From the NCBI RefSeq assembly GCF_004745865.1, contig NZ_SRKZ01000003.1:248001-312000 (forward strand): 64,000 nucleotides of DNA, in the 5' to 3' direction. The translations under genes were made by a program, and so were the position numbers. The notes under the pieces were generated by a model. The model was not told the DNA's origin and searched no databases. It saw nothing but the letters and a program-made list of their open reading frames with translations. Source of the DNA: Hymenobacter wooponensis. Lineage in GTDB: Bacteria > Bacteroidota > Bacteroidia > Cytophagales > Hymenobacteraceae. Positions 28,672-37,494 of the stretch are shown in pieces; the first letter of the stretch is position 1; each line of letters begins with the position of its first letter.

Positions 28672-29127
28672 ATGCTGACTACTACTCTACGCCTACTTTT
28701 CCTACGCGACCTAGATCGGGTAAAGCAGGAACTCATGGCGTACAACGACGAGCAACACATCTGGCACATCGAAAAAGGCATAGCCAATTCGGCTGGCAAT
28801 TTGTGCCTGCATTTAATCGGTAACCTGAACACCTACATCGGGGCTGAGCTTGGCGGTATAGCCTACACGCGGCATCGCGAGTTGGAGTTTTCGCTAAAGA
28901 ACATCCCTCGACTGGAGCTGTTGGATAAGCTCGATGAAACAAGCAGCGTAGTGGATGCATCGCTGGAAAAAGTAAGCCCTGATGCACTGGCTCAGGAATA
29001 TCCTATCCTGGTTTTCAAGGAAAAGACGTCAACCGAGTATTTGCTGGTTCATCTGGCTACTCACCTAACGTACCACTTGGGCCAGATCAACTACCACCGA
29101 CGTCTACTCGACTCAAAGCAGCCATAG
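28672..29127 (+). CDS. DinB-like (DUF1572) family protein
   Basis: A 151-residue four-helix-bundle protein of the DinB/DUF1572 group. It starts MLTTTLRLLFLRDLDRVKQEL, has LCLHLIGNLNTYIG in helix 2 and a C-terminal HLTYHLGQINYHRRLL with two His. The three conserved His positions form the presumed metal site in this superfamily, whose known members include bacillithiol and mycothiol transferases; the actual reaction here is unknown. Stands alone 174 bases after the permease. Confidence 0.85.
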   Translation: MLTTTLRLLFLRDLDRVKQELMAYNDEQHIWHIEKGIANSAGNLCLHLIGNLNTYIGAELGGIAYTRHRELEFSLKNIPRLELLDKLDETSSVVDASLEKVSPDALAQEYPILVFKEKTSTEYLLVHLATHLTYHLGQINYHRRLLDSKQP

Positions 29128-29202
29128 ACAAGGGACATTGCTCCTGTTGGGCTACATGAAGGCTGCTAAGGCAAGAGCCACGCCAGGCGAAGCAGCTACC
29201 AA

Positions 29203-30153
29203 CTAGTGTAGAAAGCGTAGGACGACCTCCAGCACTTGGTCCGGCTTCTCCTCGAACATGTAGTGTCCACTATCCTGCAGGCCGATTACCTGCACATTTT
29301 CCGCTATGTGAGGTAGGCCCATGTTCATGTGGTTGTAGGCCACGTAACTCGCAATGCCTAGTACCGGCATGGTCAAGCGGGGGTACGTGTTGGCGTCGGC
29401 TATGTCCTGATTGAAGGTCTGATACCAAGCCGTAGCCGCCCGGATGCTCTCGGGGTGGTTATAAGCGGCGGCATACACCTCTCTGTCAAACTCCGTCATG
29501 TGACGCTCGTCAATCATGACGTACCCGAAGAGCCAGTCGAGCAGGTAGCGGAAGCGGCCGGCCAGCAGCTGCTCGGGCAGTTCTTTGATTTGGTTGAACG
29601 CCATCCACCACATGTAAGGGTTGTTACCGTCCATCTTGGCCTCGAAGGTACCGGGAACGGGCAGCATGGTCATGTACCGCATGCCTTCGCTGGGGTGGCT
29701 GCCATCCAGCAGGATCACCTTGTCGGTGGCCTCAGGGTAATTGAAGGCAAAACTCAGGGCCACCATGCCGCCGATATCGTGCCCCATTACCGTTACCTTG
29801 GATAGGCCTAGCAGCTGGGACAGGGCATACACATCCTGAGCCATGGTCTTTTTGTCATACCCCGTAGTGGGCTTCTCGGAGCTGCCCATCCCCCGGATAT
29901 CGAGAATGATGACACGGTAACGCTCAGCCAGTTGGGAGGCTACGGGGTGAAACGACCACCAGGTTTGGGGCCAGCCGGGCAGGCAGATGAGCGGCTCGCC
30001 GCTGCCCCCTTCCACGTAGTGAAGCTGAATGCCGTTGACGCTGACGTAGTGATTGGTGAAGCCGGGCAGCTTCTTCACCAGCTCCGCATCGGAGTACATA
30101 TCGGGGGTTTCCGTGGGAGCGGCGGTACTGGCTGTTAAATTGAGCGTGTGCAT
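29203..30153 (-). CDS. Alpha/beta hydrolase, epoxide hydrolase / dehalogenase type
   Basis: A 316-residue alpha/beta-fold enzyme. The nucleophile elbow is VMGHDIGGM, so the nucleophile is Asp, as in epoxide hydrolases and haloalkane dehalogenases rather than esterases. The oxyanion region is LPGWPQTWW, and the C-terminal His is in DSGHYMFEEKPDQV. The start at 30153 gives MHTLNLTAST; the longer frame from 30240 has no typical features. It is followed upstream, in the same direction, by an AraC regulator at 30377-31243, which could control it. Confidence 0.85.
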   Translation of the reverse strand: MHTLNLTASTAAPTETPDMYSDAELVKKLPGFTNHYVSVNGIQLHYVEGGSGEPLICLPGWPQTWWSFHPVASQLAERYRVIILDIRGMGSSEKPTTGYDKKTMAQDVYALSQLLGLSKVTVMGHDIGGMVALSFAFNYPEATDKVILLDGSHPSEGMRYMTMLPVPGTFEAKMDGNNPYMWWMAFNQIKELPEQLLAGRFRYLLDWLFGYVMIDERHMTEFDREVYAAAYNHPESIRAATAWYQTFNQDIADANTYPRLTMPVLGIASYVAYNHMNMGLPHIAENVQVIGLQDSGHYMFEEKPDQVLEVVLRFLH

Positions 30154-30275
30154 AAAGAAGGAAGTGAGGGATGAAGCAGACGGCAACTGCCTGTTTGCAT
30201 GCTGCAAAGTTGCCCGCAAGCCCTCTGGCACCCTGCCCAATTCCTGCTCACTTCTTACAGATTCTTGCTCTTTCC

Positions 30276-30346
30276 ATTCTGAGCAAAGTCAGGAATCTGG
30301 AGCAGCTTCTAGGCCAGTAACCCAGATTCTTCGTTCTGCTCGTAAT
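30276..30346. repeat. Imperfect intergenic inverted repeat
   Basis: Positions 30276-30300 (ATTCTGAGCAAAGTCAGGAA and on) and 30322-30346 are imperfect reverse complements, about 19 of 25 bases, separated by a 21-base loop that contains a CTAGGCC. The arm is of the same TCATTCTGAGC type as the repeat at 9509, a unit dispersed in Bacteroidota genomes. Confidence 0.6.
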
Positions 30347-30376
30347 CATAGTTAAATAGCGCCTTTCCCACTTATC

Positions 30377-31243
30377 CTAGCCACGCTGAAACTCGCGCGG
30401 GCTCTGGCCTACTACTCGTTTGAACGCGGCTGAAAAATGCGCGGGCGAGGCAAACCCGAGCGCATCACCAATGGCGGCAATAGGTAGGCTGCCGGCTTGC
30501 AGCAACTGGCGCGCCCGTTTGATTTTCCAGTCCAGAACATACTGGTAGGGCGAGCGGCCGGTGGTCAGCTTGAAGCGACGTGCAAAGTGAAAGACGCTCA
30601 GGTTGGCCAGATCGGCCAGTGCTGCTAGCGAAACGGTTTGCTCCGCGGCAGCTTCCACATACGAATCGATGCGGGCTAGCACCGCCGCTGATAAGCGGGA
30701 GCCAGCACCGACGATACGCCGCTCATAGCTGGCATGGAACTCGATGAGATGGTAGCCCAGCGTGTTCACCAGCGATTCTGCATACAACTGCCCCAATGCG
30801 TGCTCCCTACCAGCGGCCGCCAGCAATTGCCGCCCTACGTGGGGTAGCAGGGCATCCTCGAACTGAAACCGCTCGCGCAACCTGAACTGCTCCAGGTCCA
30901 GGCTCTGGCGGGCGAGGGTTTCCAGCCACTCAGGGTCCAGGTGCACATTGATAATATCCGCCGGCTCATCCCAGGCAGATGGCCCATACTCCCCAGCCGG
31001 ATACAAGCCTGCGTCGTCGCACTGAAATACGGCTTCTTCTACCCTGTTCCCCTGCGGGCGGTGAGTGCGGACCGCTTGCGCTGCCTGATGTATGAGCAGC
31101 AAGTGCTGACCGTGAAAATGCGCTGGCATTACTCCCGGGGCCAGCTGGTAGCGCTCTACCCGCACCCCCGACCACGCCTGTGCCGCGCTGGTTTGCAAGG
31201 GTGGCTGTTTATACAACTCAGAGGTGTAAGTGGAATAGTTCAT
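30377..31243 (-). CDS. AraC family transcriptional regulator
   Basis: A 288-residue regulator. The C-terminal 100 residues hold the two helix-turn-helix motifs of the family: SLAALADLANLSVFHFARRFKLTTGRSPYQYV and PIAAIGDALGFASPAHFSAAFKRVVGQSP. The N-terminal half is a cupin-like sensing domain with several His (MPAHFHGQHLLLIHQ). It is the nearest upstream gene to the alpha/beta hydrolase at 29203-30153 in the same orientation, so it may regulate it; the spacing of about 220 bases includes an inverted repeat. Confidence 0.9.
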   Translation of the reverse strand: MNYSTYTSELYKQPPLQTSAAQAWSGVRVERYQLAPGVMPAHFHGQHLLLIHQAAQAVRTHRPQGNRVEEAVFQCDDAGLYPAGEYGPSAWDEPADIINVHLDPEWLETLARQSLDLEQFRLRERFQFEDALLPHVGRQLLAAAGREHALGQLYAESLVNTLGYHLIEFHASYERRIVGAGSRLSAAVLARIDSYVEAAAEQTVSLAALADLANLSVFHFARRFKLTTGRSPYQYVLDWKIKRARQLLQAGSLPIAAIGDALGFASPAHFSAAFKRVVGQSPREFQRG

Positions 31244-31376
31244 CAGGGTAAAGTTGTCCCAATTAACTCAGTCGGCACCCACATGTTCAGCTTTTCTACT
31301 TCTTGCCCTGGTTAGCCTGTCATCCTGTTTTGGATGGCTGGCACTACTGCTCTTCGTTAGATGCCAGCCTCACGTC

Positions 31377-31405
31377 TTGCAAACTACTTTTTATATATAG
31401 TTTTG
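31377..31405 (+). promoter_or_regulatory. Bacteroidota-type promoter
   Basis: TTG (31377-31379), 18 bases, then TAGTTTTG (31398-31405), a perfect match to the TAnnTTTG -7 box. The start of the following gene is 34 bases beyond. Confidence 0.7.
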
Positions 31406-31438
31406 GCGCCATAAATCTTCCTCTCCTTCCATTCTACT

Positions 31439-32392
31439 ATGCGCCTTTCCCGTTCTTCTGCCTGGTCACTGCTTCCGCTAACAGTGCTACTAGCTGCGGC
31501 TGGCTACCGCACCCCTCCTGCACCCGCACCAGCCGCCGTGGCTGATTTCACCCAGGGCATCATCACTACCCGCGTGTCGCTGCCGGGTAACCCCTACGAT
31601 AAGCTGCTCAACCGGATAGATCCCACCAAGGGAAACATTCAGGGGCAGGTGCAGCAACTGGCCGCTAGCCTCACCGCGGCGGAAAAACTGCAGTTTCAAG
31701 AGGCCTCCAAAAACCTTAGCCCCGCCATGACCATTGGGGCGCTGATGCTGCCGCGCAAAGGCACGCTGTATTGCCGGGGTAAGGAAGTACGCGCCACCAC
31801 CGATGCCCTTACCTATCACCTAGAGAATTACTTCAACAATGCTACCAACAAGGGCCTGCTGCGCATCGCCTCGCAGTCGGCGCCTCAGAACGTGAACTAC
31901 ACCTACGATGCGGCCTCGGTGAAGCGGACTTGGCAAAGTATTGTGGTCACCACCACCGACTACACCCTGCGCCCTACCACTGAAACGGAGCTGGTAGCCG
32001 GCTACCCCAGCCAGAAGACCACCTACACCATCAAGCCCGGCGCCGACGCGGCCCCTTCCGACGTACCCGGCCAGTTGCCCAACAAGCCCGTGGCGCTAGA
32101 TGTGTGGACGTCCAAGCAGATTCCGCAGAGTCTGAACTTCGCTCACCCCGTGTATGTGAACGAGGCCCACGGCATTACGCGCCTAGTGGTGTACTTTGAT
32201 AAGGAGCGCAAGCAGCAACTGCGCTACGAGTTTACCAACGTGCAGCTCAAGCCCGTTACCGACCAAGACCTAAAAATCAGCACCACTGCGCCTGTGCTCG
32301 ACTATGCCAAGGACGCCACCCAGATTGGCATGAAAACCTTAGCCCTTATATTTGGCGGCGGCCCGCAAGCGTCCAGTAATTCCGACGAATAA
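31439..32392 (+). CDS. Exported hypothetical protein
   Basis: A 317-residue protein with a signal peptide (RSSAWSLLPLTVLLAAAGY) and a Pro/Ala-rich linker. The mature part has helical and beta segments (PTKGNIQGQVQQLAAS, MTIGALMLPRKGTLYCRG, IVVTTTDYTLRPT, LVVYFDKERKQQLRYEF). The alternation resembles periplasmic or outer-membrane-facing proteins that carry a DUF4412/LolA-like beta sheet, but I cannot place it in a family. It has its own promoter at 31377. Function unknown. Confidence 0.7.
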   Translation: MRLSRSSAWSLLPLTVLLAAAGYRTPPAPAPAAVADFTQGIITTRVSLPGNPYDKLLNRIDPTKGNIQGQVQQLAASLTAAEKLQFQEASKNLSPAMTIGALMLPRKGTLYCRGKEVRATTDALTYHLENYFNNATNKGLLRIASQSAPQNVNYTYDAASVKRTWQSIVVTTTDYTLRPTTETELVAGYPSQKTTYTIKPGADAAPSDVPGQLPNKPVALDVWTSKQIPQSLNFAHPVYVNEAHGITRLVVYFDKERKQQLRYEFTNVQLKPVTDQDLKISTTAPVLDYAKDATQIGMKTLALIFGGGPQASSNSDE

Positions 32393-32575
32393 TTGCCACG
32401 CCTACTGGCCTAGCCCTACTACGCCGCCTGGGGTAATCCGGGCGGCGTTTTCGTAGGAGTAAATTATTACTGCCTCCTGGCGCCACGCCGTAGAGATACT
32501 AACGATAACCCGGCAGCTTAGCTCGTTCGCCGAGAAGCCTGGACCCGAAGCATGGCAATTGTCTAGCTTTACCCC

Positions 32576-34405
32576 ATGCGTACCGCTTTTATTCATTGGG
32601 AAAAGGTTCTACTGGCATCCTTGGCTGCGTTGGCCGCCTGCTCGTCGCCCGACCCAAACACTTCTACTCCTACTCAAGACCCAGAAACCGGCGAAGCGTA
32701 CACCCGGCGCCGCGTAGTAATAGCTGATTCCCTTATTCGGGGCCGTATCCTCGACCGCAATGACTCGGTACTCGTGGACACTCGCCTGCAATTTGTAGTA
32801 CGGCTGCCGCGCCGCCCCCCGCTTGATACCCTGGCGCTAGGCCAGTTGCTGGGCTGGGATTCCACTACCGTGCGGCGGCGCATTGCCGAGGCCTTGCCCT
32901 ACCCCGGTGCCCGCCCCCAAACCCCGGTGCAGCTCCGCCTCACGGCGGCCGAAGCGAAGCGCGTGCGCCGCGATAGTAGCACAACGGTACCCGGGCTGAC
33001 GTTGCTGGAACGCCACCAGCGCACCTATACCACCGCAGCCGGTGCCCCCGTGCTAGGCTACCTCAGCGGCGAAGCCCAAACCTTTTACCGCCAGGCCCAG
33101 CGCTACCGGCGCGGCCGTTTCTACCGCCTGCGCAACGGCGGTGTAGAGGCCTACTACAACGGCCTGCTCAAGGGGCGTCACGGCTACCTGCACCCGCTGT
33201 TAGATGCTAAGGGCCAGCAGCACGGCACCTGGGCCAAGGATACCACTTTCCAGCAAGGCCAGGACCTGCACCTAACCCTAGATGTGAAGCTACAGGCCTA
33301 CGCCGAAAAGCTGATGGGCAACCGCAGAGGCTACCTAGTGGCCCTCGACCCACGTACCGGCGAAATACTGGCCTACGTCTCGGCGCCGGTATATGACCCG
33401 GCCACCATTACTGCCCCCGATCAGGCCGGAGTGCGCGCCGAACTGCTGGAGCACGAAAACATGCCCCTGCTGAACCGACCCGCCATGCTGGCCAATCCGC
33501 CCGGCTCGGTATTTAAGCTGGTGAATGCCGCTGTGGCCCTACAGATGGGCGCCATTACGCCTGCCACCGCCTTCACCTGCGACCAGTCATTGGTGAGCTG
33601 CGTGCACCACCACAAGCCCGCTAATACCCTAACCCTGGGCCTCAAGTATAGCTGCAACCCCTATTTCTACCAGGTGATGCAGAACCTGATCAATGCGGTA
33701 CCCGATAGCTTGGTGCAGGATACCGTAGCCGCCCGTCACGTTAACCTAGCCGAGTGGCGGCGCTACGTCCGCTCGTTTGGCCTCGACTCGGTGCTGGGCG
33801 TGGACCTGCCCCGTGAGGCGCCCGGCTTCCTCCCCACTCCCGAGTACTACGACAAGGCCCGCCGCACCCGCAACTGGACCTACCGCTCCATCTACTCGCT
33901 CAGCATCGGGCAGGGCGAAATCAACCTCACTGGCCTACAGATGGCCAATATGGCCGCCATCATTGCCAACCGCGGCTGGTATTATGCCCCGCATTTGGTG
34001 CGCGCAGTTGGCAAGGGCGGGCCTTTGGCACGCTTCACCGAGAAGCATCATACCCTCATCGATAGTGTCCATTTTGCGGCGCTGGTGCCCGGCATGGTGG
34101 CCGTGATGCAGCGCGGCGGCACGGCAGACGCTTCTAGTCTGGCGGATGTGGGCATCACAGTGGCGGGCAAAACTGGCACCGTACAAAACGACGAGGGCGA
34201 CGACCACGCCGCCTTTGTTGGTTTTGCTCCCGCCGATAATCCCAAGATAGCTGTAGCCGTGTACCTCGAAAATGGTGGCTTCGGGGCCACTGCCGCTGCG
34301 CCCTGCGCCGTGATGGTTATGGAAAAACACCTGCGCGGCTACATCGCGCCCAAGCGCAAACGTTGGGAAAAGCGCATTCAAAACCGAGCCCAGCATGGGT
34401 ATTAG
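32576..34405 (+). CDS. Class B penicillin-binding protein (PBP2-like) lipoprotein, copy 2
   Basis: A 609-residue paralogue of the protein at 25054. It starts with a textbook lipoprotein signal (positive n-region, LLASLAALAAC, lipobox Cys22), then a Ser/Thr/Pro linker, a PBP dimerisation domain (RGRILDRNDSVLVDTR) and a transpeptidase domain with SVFK (Ser311), SCN (359-361) and KTG (532-534). DNA identity to copy 1 is high; 33742-33798 equals 26193-26249 over 57 bases. Class B PBPs are normally held by one transmembrane helix, so a lipid anchor is unusual. Both copies keep all catalytic residues, hence both should be active. Confidence 0.92.
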   Translation: MRTAFIHWEKVLLASLAALAACSSPDPNTSTPTQDPETGEAYTRRRVVIADSLIRGRILDRNDSVLVDTRLQFVVRLPRRPPLDTLALGQLLGWDSTTVRRRIAEALPYPGARPQTPVQLRLTAAEAKRVRRDSSTTVPGLTLLERHQRTYTTAAGAPVLGYLSGEAQTFYRQAQRYRRGRFYRLRNGGVEAYYNGLLKGRHGYLHPLLDAKGQQHGTWAKDTTFQQGQDLHLTLDVKLQAYAEKLMGNRRGYLVALDPRTGEILAYVSAPVYDPATITAPDQAGVRAELLEHENMPLLNRPAMLANPPGSVFKLVNAAVALQMGAITPATAFTCDQSLVSCVHHHKPANTLTLGLKYSCNPYFYQVMQNLINAVPDSLVQDTVAARHVNLAEWRRYVRSFGLDSVLGVDLPREAPGFLPTPEYYDKARRTRNWTYRSIYSLSIGQGEINLTGLQMANMAAIIANRGWYYAPHLVRAVGKGGPLARFTEKHHTLIDSVHFAALVPGMVAVMQRGGTADASSLADVGITVAGKTGTVQNDEGDDHAAFVGFAPADNPKIAVAVYLENGGFGATAAAPCAVMVMEKHLRGYIAPKRKRWEKRIQNRAQHGY

Positions 34406-34525
34406 ATAGTTGTGGGATACACTGGGTGGCAAGCCTCGGGCAACGCTTTGCTTAAGCAGGACATCTTAGAGCTCAAGGCCTTACCTATAGACCTTAGTTA
34501 TTCCCAGCTCTTCTGATCCTTCGCT

Positions 34526-35653
34526 ATGAAACGTCTCTTTCTCTCCCAATGCGCTGCTTTTCTCATCTTGCTAAGGTGCTCCATCCCGTCGTCTGGACAA
34601 ACTAGCCTCCCTGTAAATGATTATGCGAAAGGCCAAGCAATACTTGCTGATTTAGGGAAAATAGTGGCTCCAAATGGTGTGCAGGAGTCGTATGCAGTGC
34701 CTATTGGCGGGGTGAAGCAGTGGGTGTACGTGCGCGGGCAAGACAAGCAGAACCCCATTATCCTATTTGTCCATGGCGGACCAGCCTCACCCATGGCACC
34801 AGTTGCATGGATGTTTCAGCGGCCCCTGGAAGAGTACTTCACGGTAGTGCAGTATGACCAACGTGCCTCAGGTAAGACCTATGCTACCAACGATACAACT
34901 GGCCTAGGCCCCACAATCCGCATCGATCAGTACGTGCAAGATGCCATTGACCTGGCTGAGTTTATTCGGAAAAAATATGGCAAGCGGAAAGTTATTCTGG
35001 TAGGCCACAGTTGGGGCACCATCGTCAGCATGCACGCGGCCCTACAGCGCCCCGATTTATTTTATGCCTATGTGGGCATTGGGCAGGTCATCAATGCTCA
35101 GGACAACGAGCGGGTGAGTTTTGAGTATGCTCTGAAGCGCGCCACCGCTGAACATAATGAGGAAGCTTTGAGAGAGTTGCGCTCCATTGCGCCTTACCCC
35201 GGCAGCCAGCCCACCACGCGGGAGCGAATTATCATTGCCCGAAAGTGGCCGCAGTACTACGGGGGCCTAGCGGCGAACCGCTCAGAATTCAAGTACTACT
35301 TCAACGCCCCGCTGCTTTCTCCGGAGTATTCACCTGCCGATGTGGAGGCAATAGATAAGGGCAGTCTGTTTACCCTGAGCCGCTTGCTGCCGGCCTTTCT
35401 GCAAGTAGATTTTAAGGCGGTGAAATCCTTCCCGGTTCCGGTGTTTATGCTGATGGGCCGGCATGATTATACCACGCCCTCGGAGCCTACGGCGAGCTGG
35501 CTGACTCGAGTAAAAGCGCCGCTGAAAAAGAGCATTTGGTTTGAAAACTCTGCCCACCTGATTCCGCTGGAGGAGCCCGGCAAGCTGCTGCTTACGTTGG
35601 TAAATGACGTTCGGCCGCTGGCCGCTAACCCCGTGCGTACTGGCAAAAAATAG
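34526..35653 (+). CDS. Exported alpha/beta hydrolase, proline-iminopeptidase-like
   Basis: A 375-residue hydrolase with a signal peptide (residues 1-24). It has the oxyanion motif FVHGGPASPM, a YDQRASGKT segment and the nucleophile elbow VGHSWGTIVS, as in the S33 proline iminopeptidase family; the C-terminal His is in ENSAHLIPLEE. It probably cleaves small peptides or esters in the periplasm. It lies 120 bases after PBP copy 2, so it could be cotranscribed, though no terminator or promoter between them is clear. Confidence 0.85.
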   Translation: MKRLFLSQCAAFLILLRCSIPSSGQTSLPVNDYAKGQAILADLGKIVAPNGVQESYAVPIGGVKQWVYVRGQDKQNPIILFVHGGPASPMAPVAWMFQRPLEEYFTVVQYDQRASGKTYATNDTTGLGPTIRIDQYVQDAIDLAEFIRKKYGKRKVILVGHSWGTIVSMHAALQRPDLFYAYVGIGQVINAQDNERVSFEYALKRATAEHNEEALRELRSIAPYPGSQPTTRERIIIARKWPQYYGGLAANRSEFKYYFNAPLLSPEYSPADVEAIDKGSLFTLSRLLPAFLQVDFKAVKSFPVPVFMLMGRHDYTTPSEPTASWLTRVKAPLKKSIWFENSAHLIPLEEPGKLLLTLVNDVRPLAANPVRTGKK

Positions 35654-35761
35654 GGCGCTTCTAGGCCAGTACTGGGCAGCATAAACTACTTACCAGCAGC
35701 GGCGTACTGTTTAGTCAGCCTTTCAAGTAGCAACCCTATTTCGGCAACTAGCCCCACCGCC

Positions 35762-36445
35762 ATGACCCCGCACGGAACCGACTCAGCAACCTTACTGCAC
35801 CGCATTGAGCAGCTAGAAAAACAAGTGAAGCGCCAGCGCCTTATGGGAAGCCTAGGGGCCTTGTTGGTACTAGCGGTGGGCCTAACCAGCTTTGCGGCGA
35901 GCAAGTCAGAGTATCTGCACGTGCGTGGTATTACTGTTACGGATGCAGCCGGGAAGCCGCGCATCCTCATTGGAGCGCCCACCGAAACCACTGGCCGCAA
36001 GCGCAAGGATGCGCCTACGGCCTCGGTAGTGGTGCTGGGGCCGGAGGGGCAGGATCGGGTTATTTTGGGTGAAGCGCCCAACCCAGTGTTGCAGGGCAAG
36101 ACCTACCCCCGCATTGCCGCTTCCTACGGTCTCACCATTCATGACCAAACTGGGCAAGAGCGCGGCGGCATGAGCTTCCTCGACAACGGCCGCGGCGTCA
36201 TTGCCCTCGACCGCCAAAACCAGGATGCAGTAGAGATGATAGTGAACGATAAAACCGGATTTGCGGGCATCACTATGAACTACGAGCGGCCCTTTGGCCA
36301 GTATAAGGAAGCCGTGCGCATTGGCACGAAGGGCACGGAGGTGTGGTGGGCTTTATCGGACACCAGTGAGCAGGAACGGGCCAGCCTATATGTCAAGGGC
36401 ACGGCTGCTCCTGTTCTCAATCTGCAGACGGCGGCCCGCAAGTAG
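35762..36445 (+). CDS. Membrane-anchored hypothetical protein
   Basis: A 227-residue protein with an N-terminal coiled-coil-like stretch (LLHRIEQLEKQVKRQR, about 11-26), one membrane helix (LMGSLGALLVLAVGLTSFAA, about 27-46) and an extracytoplasmic part of repeated beta hairpins (ITVTDAAGKPRILIGAP, LTIHDQTGQERGGMSFLDNG, GVIALDRQNQDAVEMIVNDKTG). The repeated D-x-x-G-x-x-R pattern recalls short beta-repeat proteins of unknown role. No family name can be given. Confidence 0.7.
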   Translation: MTPHGTDSATLLHRIEQLEKQVKRQRLMGSLGALLVLAVGLTSFAASKSEYLHVRGITVTDAAGKPRILIGAPTETTGRKRKDAPTASVVVLGPEGQDRVILGEAPNPVLQGKTYPRIAASYGLTIHDQTGQERGGMSFLDNGRGVIALDRQNQDAVEMIVNDKTGFAGITMNYERPFGQYKEAVRIGTKGTEVWWALSDTSEQERASLYVKGTAAPVLNLQTAARK

Positions 36446-36541
36446 CTTTTCACCAAATCGCTTAGCCAGTTGTTTGCGTATGGTGCCTAGCCGAGTGGCC
36501 TAGGCCACCTTCCCTTGAAGTCTACTCCTACATCTCCCCTC

Positions 36542-37414
36542 ATGTCTACCATCACCATTGCCCAAAACTCCGCTCATCCTCTTACCGTCAACCGTCTCGG
36601 CTACGGCACTATGCGCCTGACGGGACCTGAAATTTGGGGCGAGCCCACCAACCGCCCCGAGGCGCTGCAAATCCTGCGAACAGCTGTGGAGTTGGGCGTG
36701 AATTTCATTGATACGGCCGATTATTATGGCGAGGACGTGACCAACCGCCTGATTGCCGAAGCCCTGTACCCCTACCCGCAAGACCTGGTAATTTGTACCA
36801 AGGTGGGCGCCACCCGCCGACCCGATAAAAGCTGGGTGCCCTTCAACACCCCCGAAAACCTGCGCACGAGCATAGACAACAACCTGCGCACTCTCCGACA
36901 GGAGCAGATCCAGCTGGTGCACCTGCGCCTGATGGGCCACGGCCCGGTACCTCTCGACGAGCAGCTGCGAGCCATGTTTGAGATGCAGCGCGAGGGAAAA
37001 ATTCTGCATGTAGGCTTGAGCAATGTAACCCGCGAGGAGCTAGAGACTGGCCTAGCGTTAGGCCCTATTGCTACCGTGGAGAACATGTACAGCTACGCCC
37101 AGCGCACCACCGTGCAGCTGCCCCATGGCGCCAATCCCGGCGGCGAGGAAGTGCTCGACCTCTGTGAGCAGCACGGCATTCCGCTCATTCCCTTCTTTTC
37201 GCTGATTCACGGGCTGCCCAAAGCGGGCAACAAAATTGCCGAAATAGCCCAGAAGCATAACGCCACGGAAGCTCAGATCAATATTGCCTGGCTGCTGCAT
37301 AAGTCGCCCTGGATTTTGCCCATTCCAGGTACTTCCTCCCTGGCTCATTTCCGGGAAAACCTTGCGGCGGCTACCTTCCACTTAAGCCCGGAGGATATAG
37401 CCTATCTGGGCTAA
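36542..37414 (+). CDS. Aldo/keto reductase
   Basis: A 290-residue NADPH-dependent oxidoreductase with a TIM barrel. It has GYGTMRLTG at the start, NFIDTADYYG (catalytic Asp and Tyr), ICTKVG (catalytic Lys), QLVHLRLMGH (the usual His position is shifted) and the C-terminal PIPGTSSLAHFRENLAA cofactor loop. The substrate is not evident. I chose the ATG at 36542 over a TTG at 36515. Length is normal for the family. Confidence 0.92.
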   Translation: MSTITIAQNSAHPLTVNRLGYGTMRLTGPEIWGEPTNRPEALQILRTAVELGVNFIDTADYYGEDVTNRLIAEALYPYPQDLVICTKVGATRRPDKSWVPFNTPENLRTSIDNNLRTLRQEQIQLVHLRLMGHGPVPLDEQLRAMFEMQREGKILHVGLSNVTREELETGLALGPIATVENMYSYAQRTTVQLPHGANPGGEEVLDLCEQHGIPLIPFFSLIHGLPKAGNKIAEIAQKHNATEAQINIAWLLHKSPWILPIPGTSSLAHFRENLAAATFHLSPEDIAYLG

Positions 37415-37494
37415 TAATGGCGTAATGGGCGGTGCAAAAGCAACCTACCCTTCACCTCCCGACTCTATTCGTCAAACTAAGTTTACTTGGTAAG

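Noticed and set aside
30154..30240. N-terminal extension of the alpha/beta hydrolase
   Set aside because: The extra 29 residues lack family similarity and cover likely promoter DNA; the ATG at 30153 is preferred.
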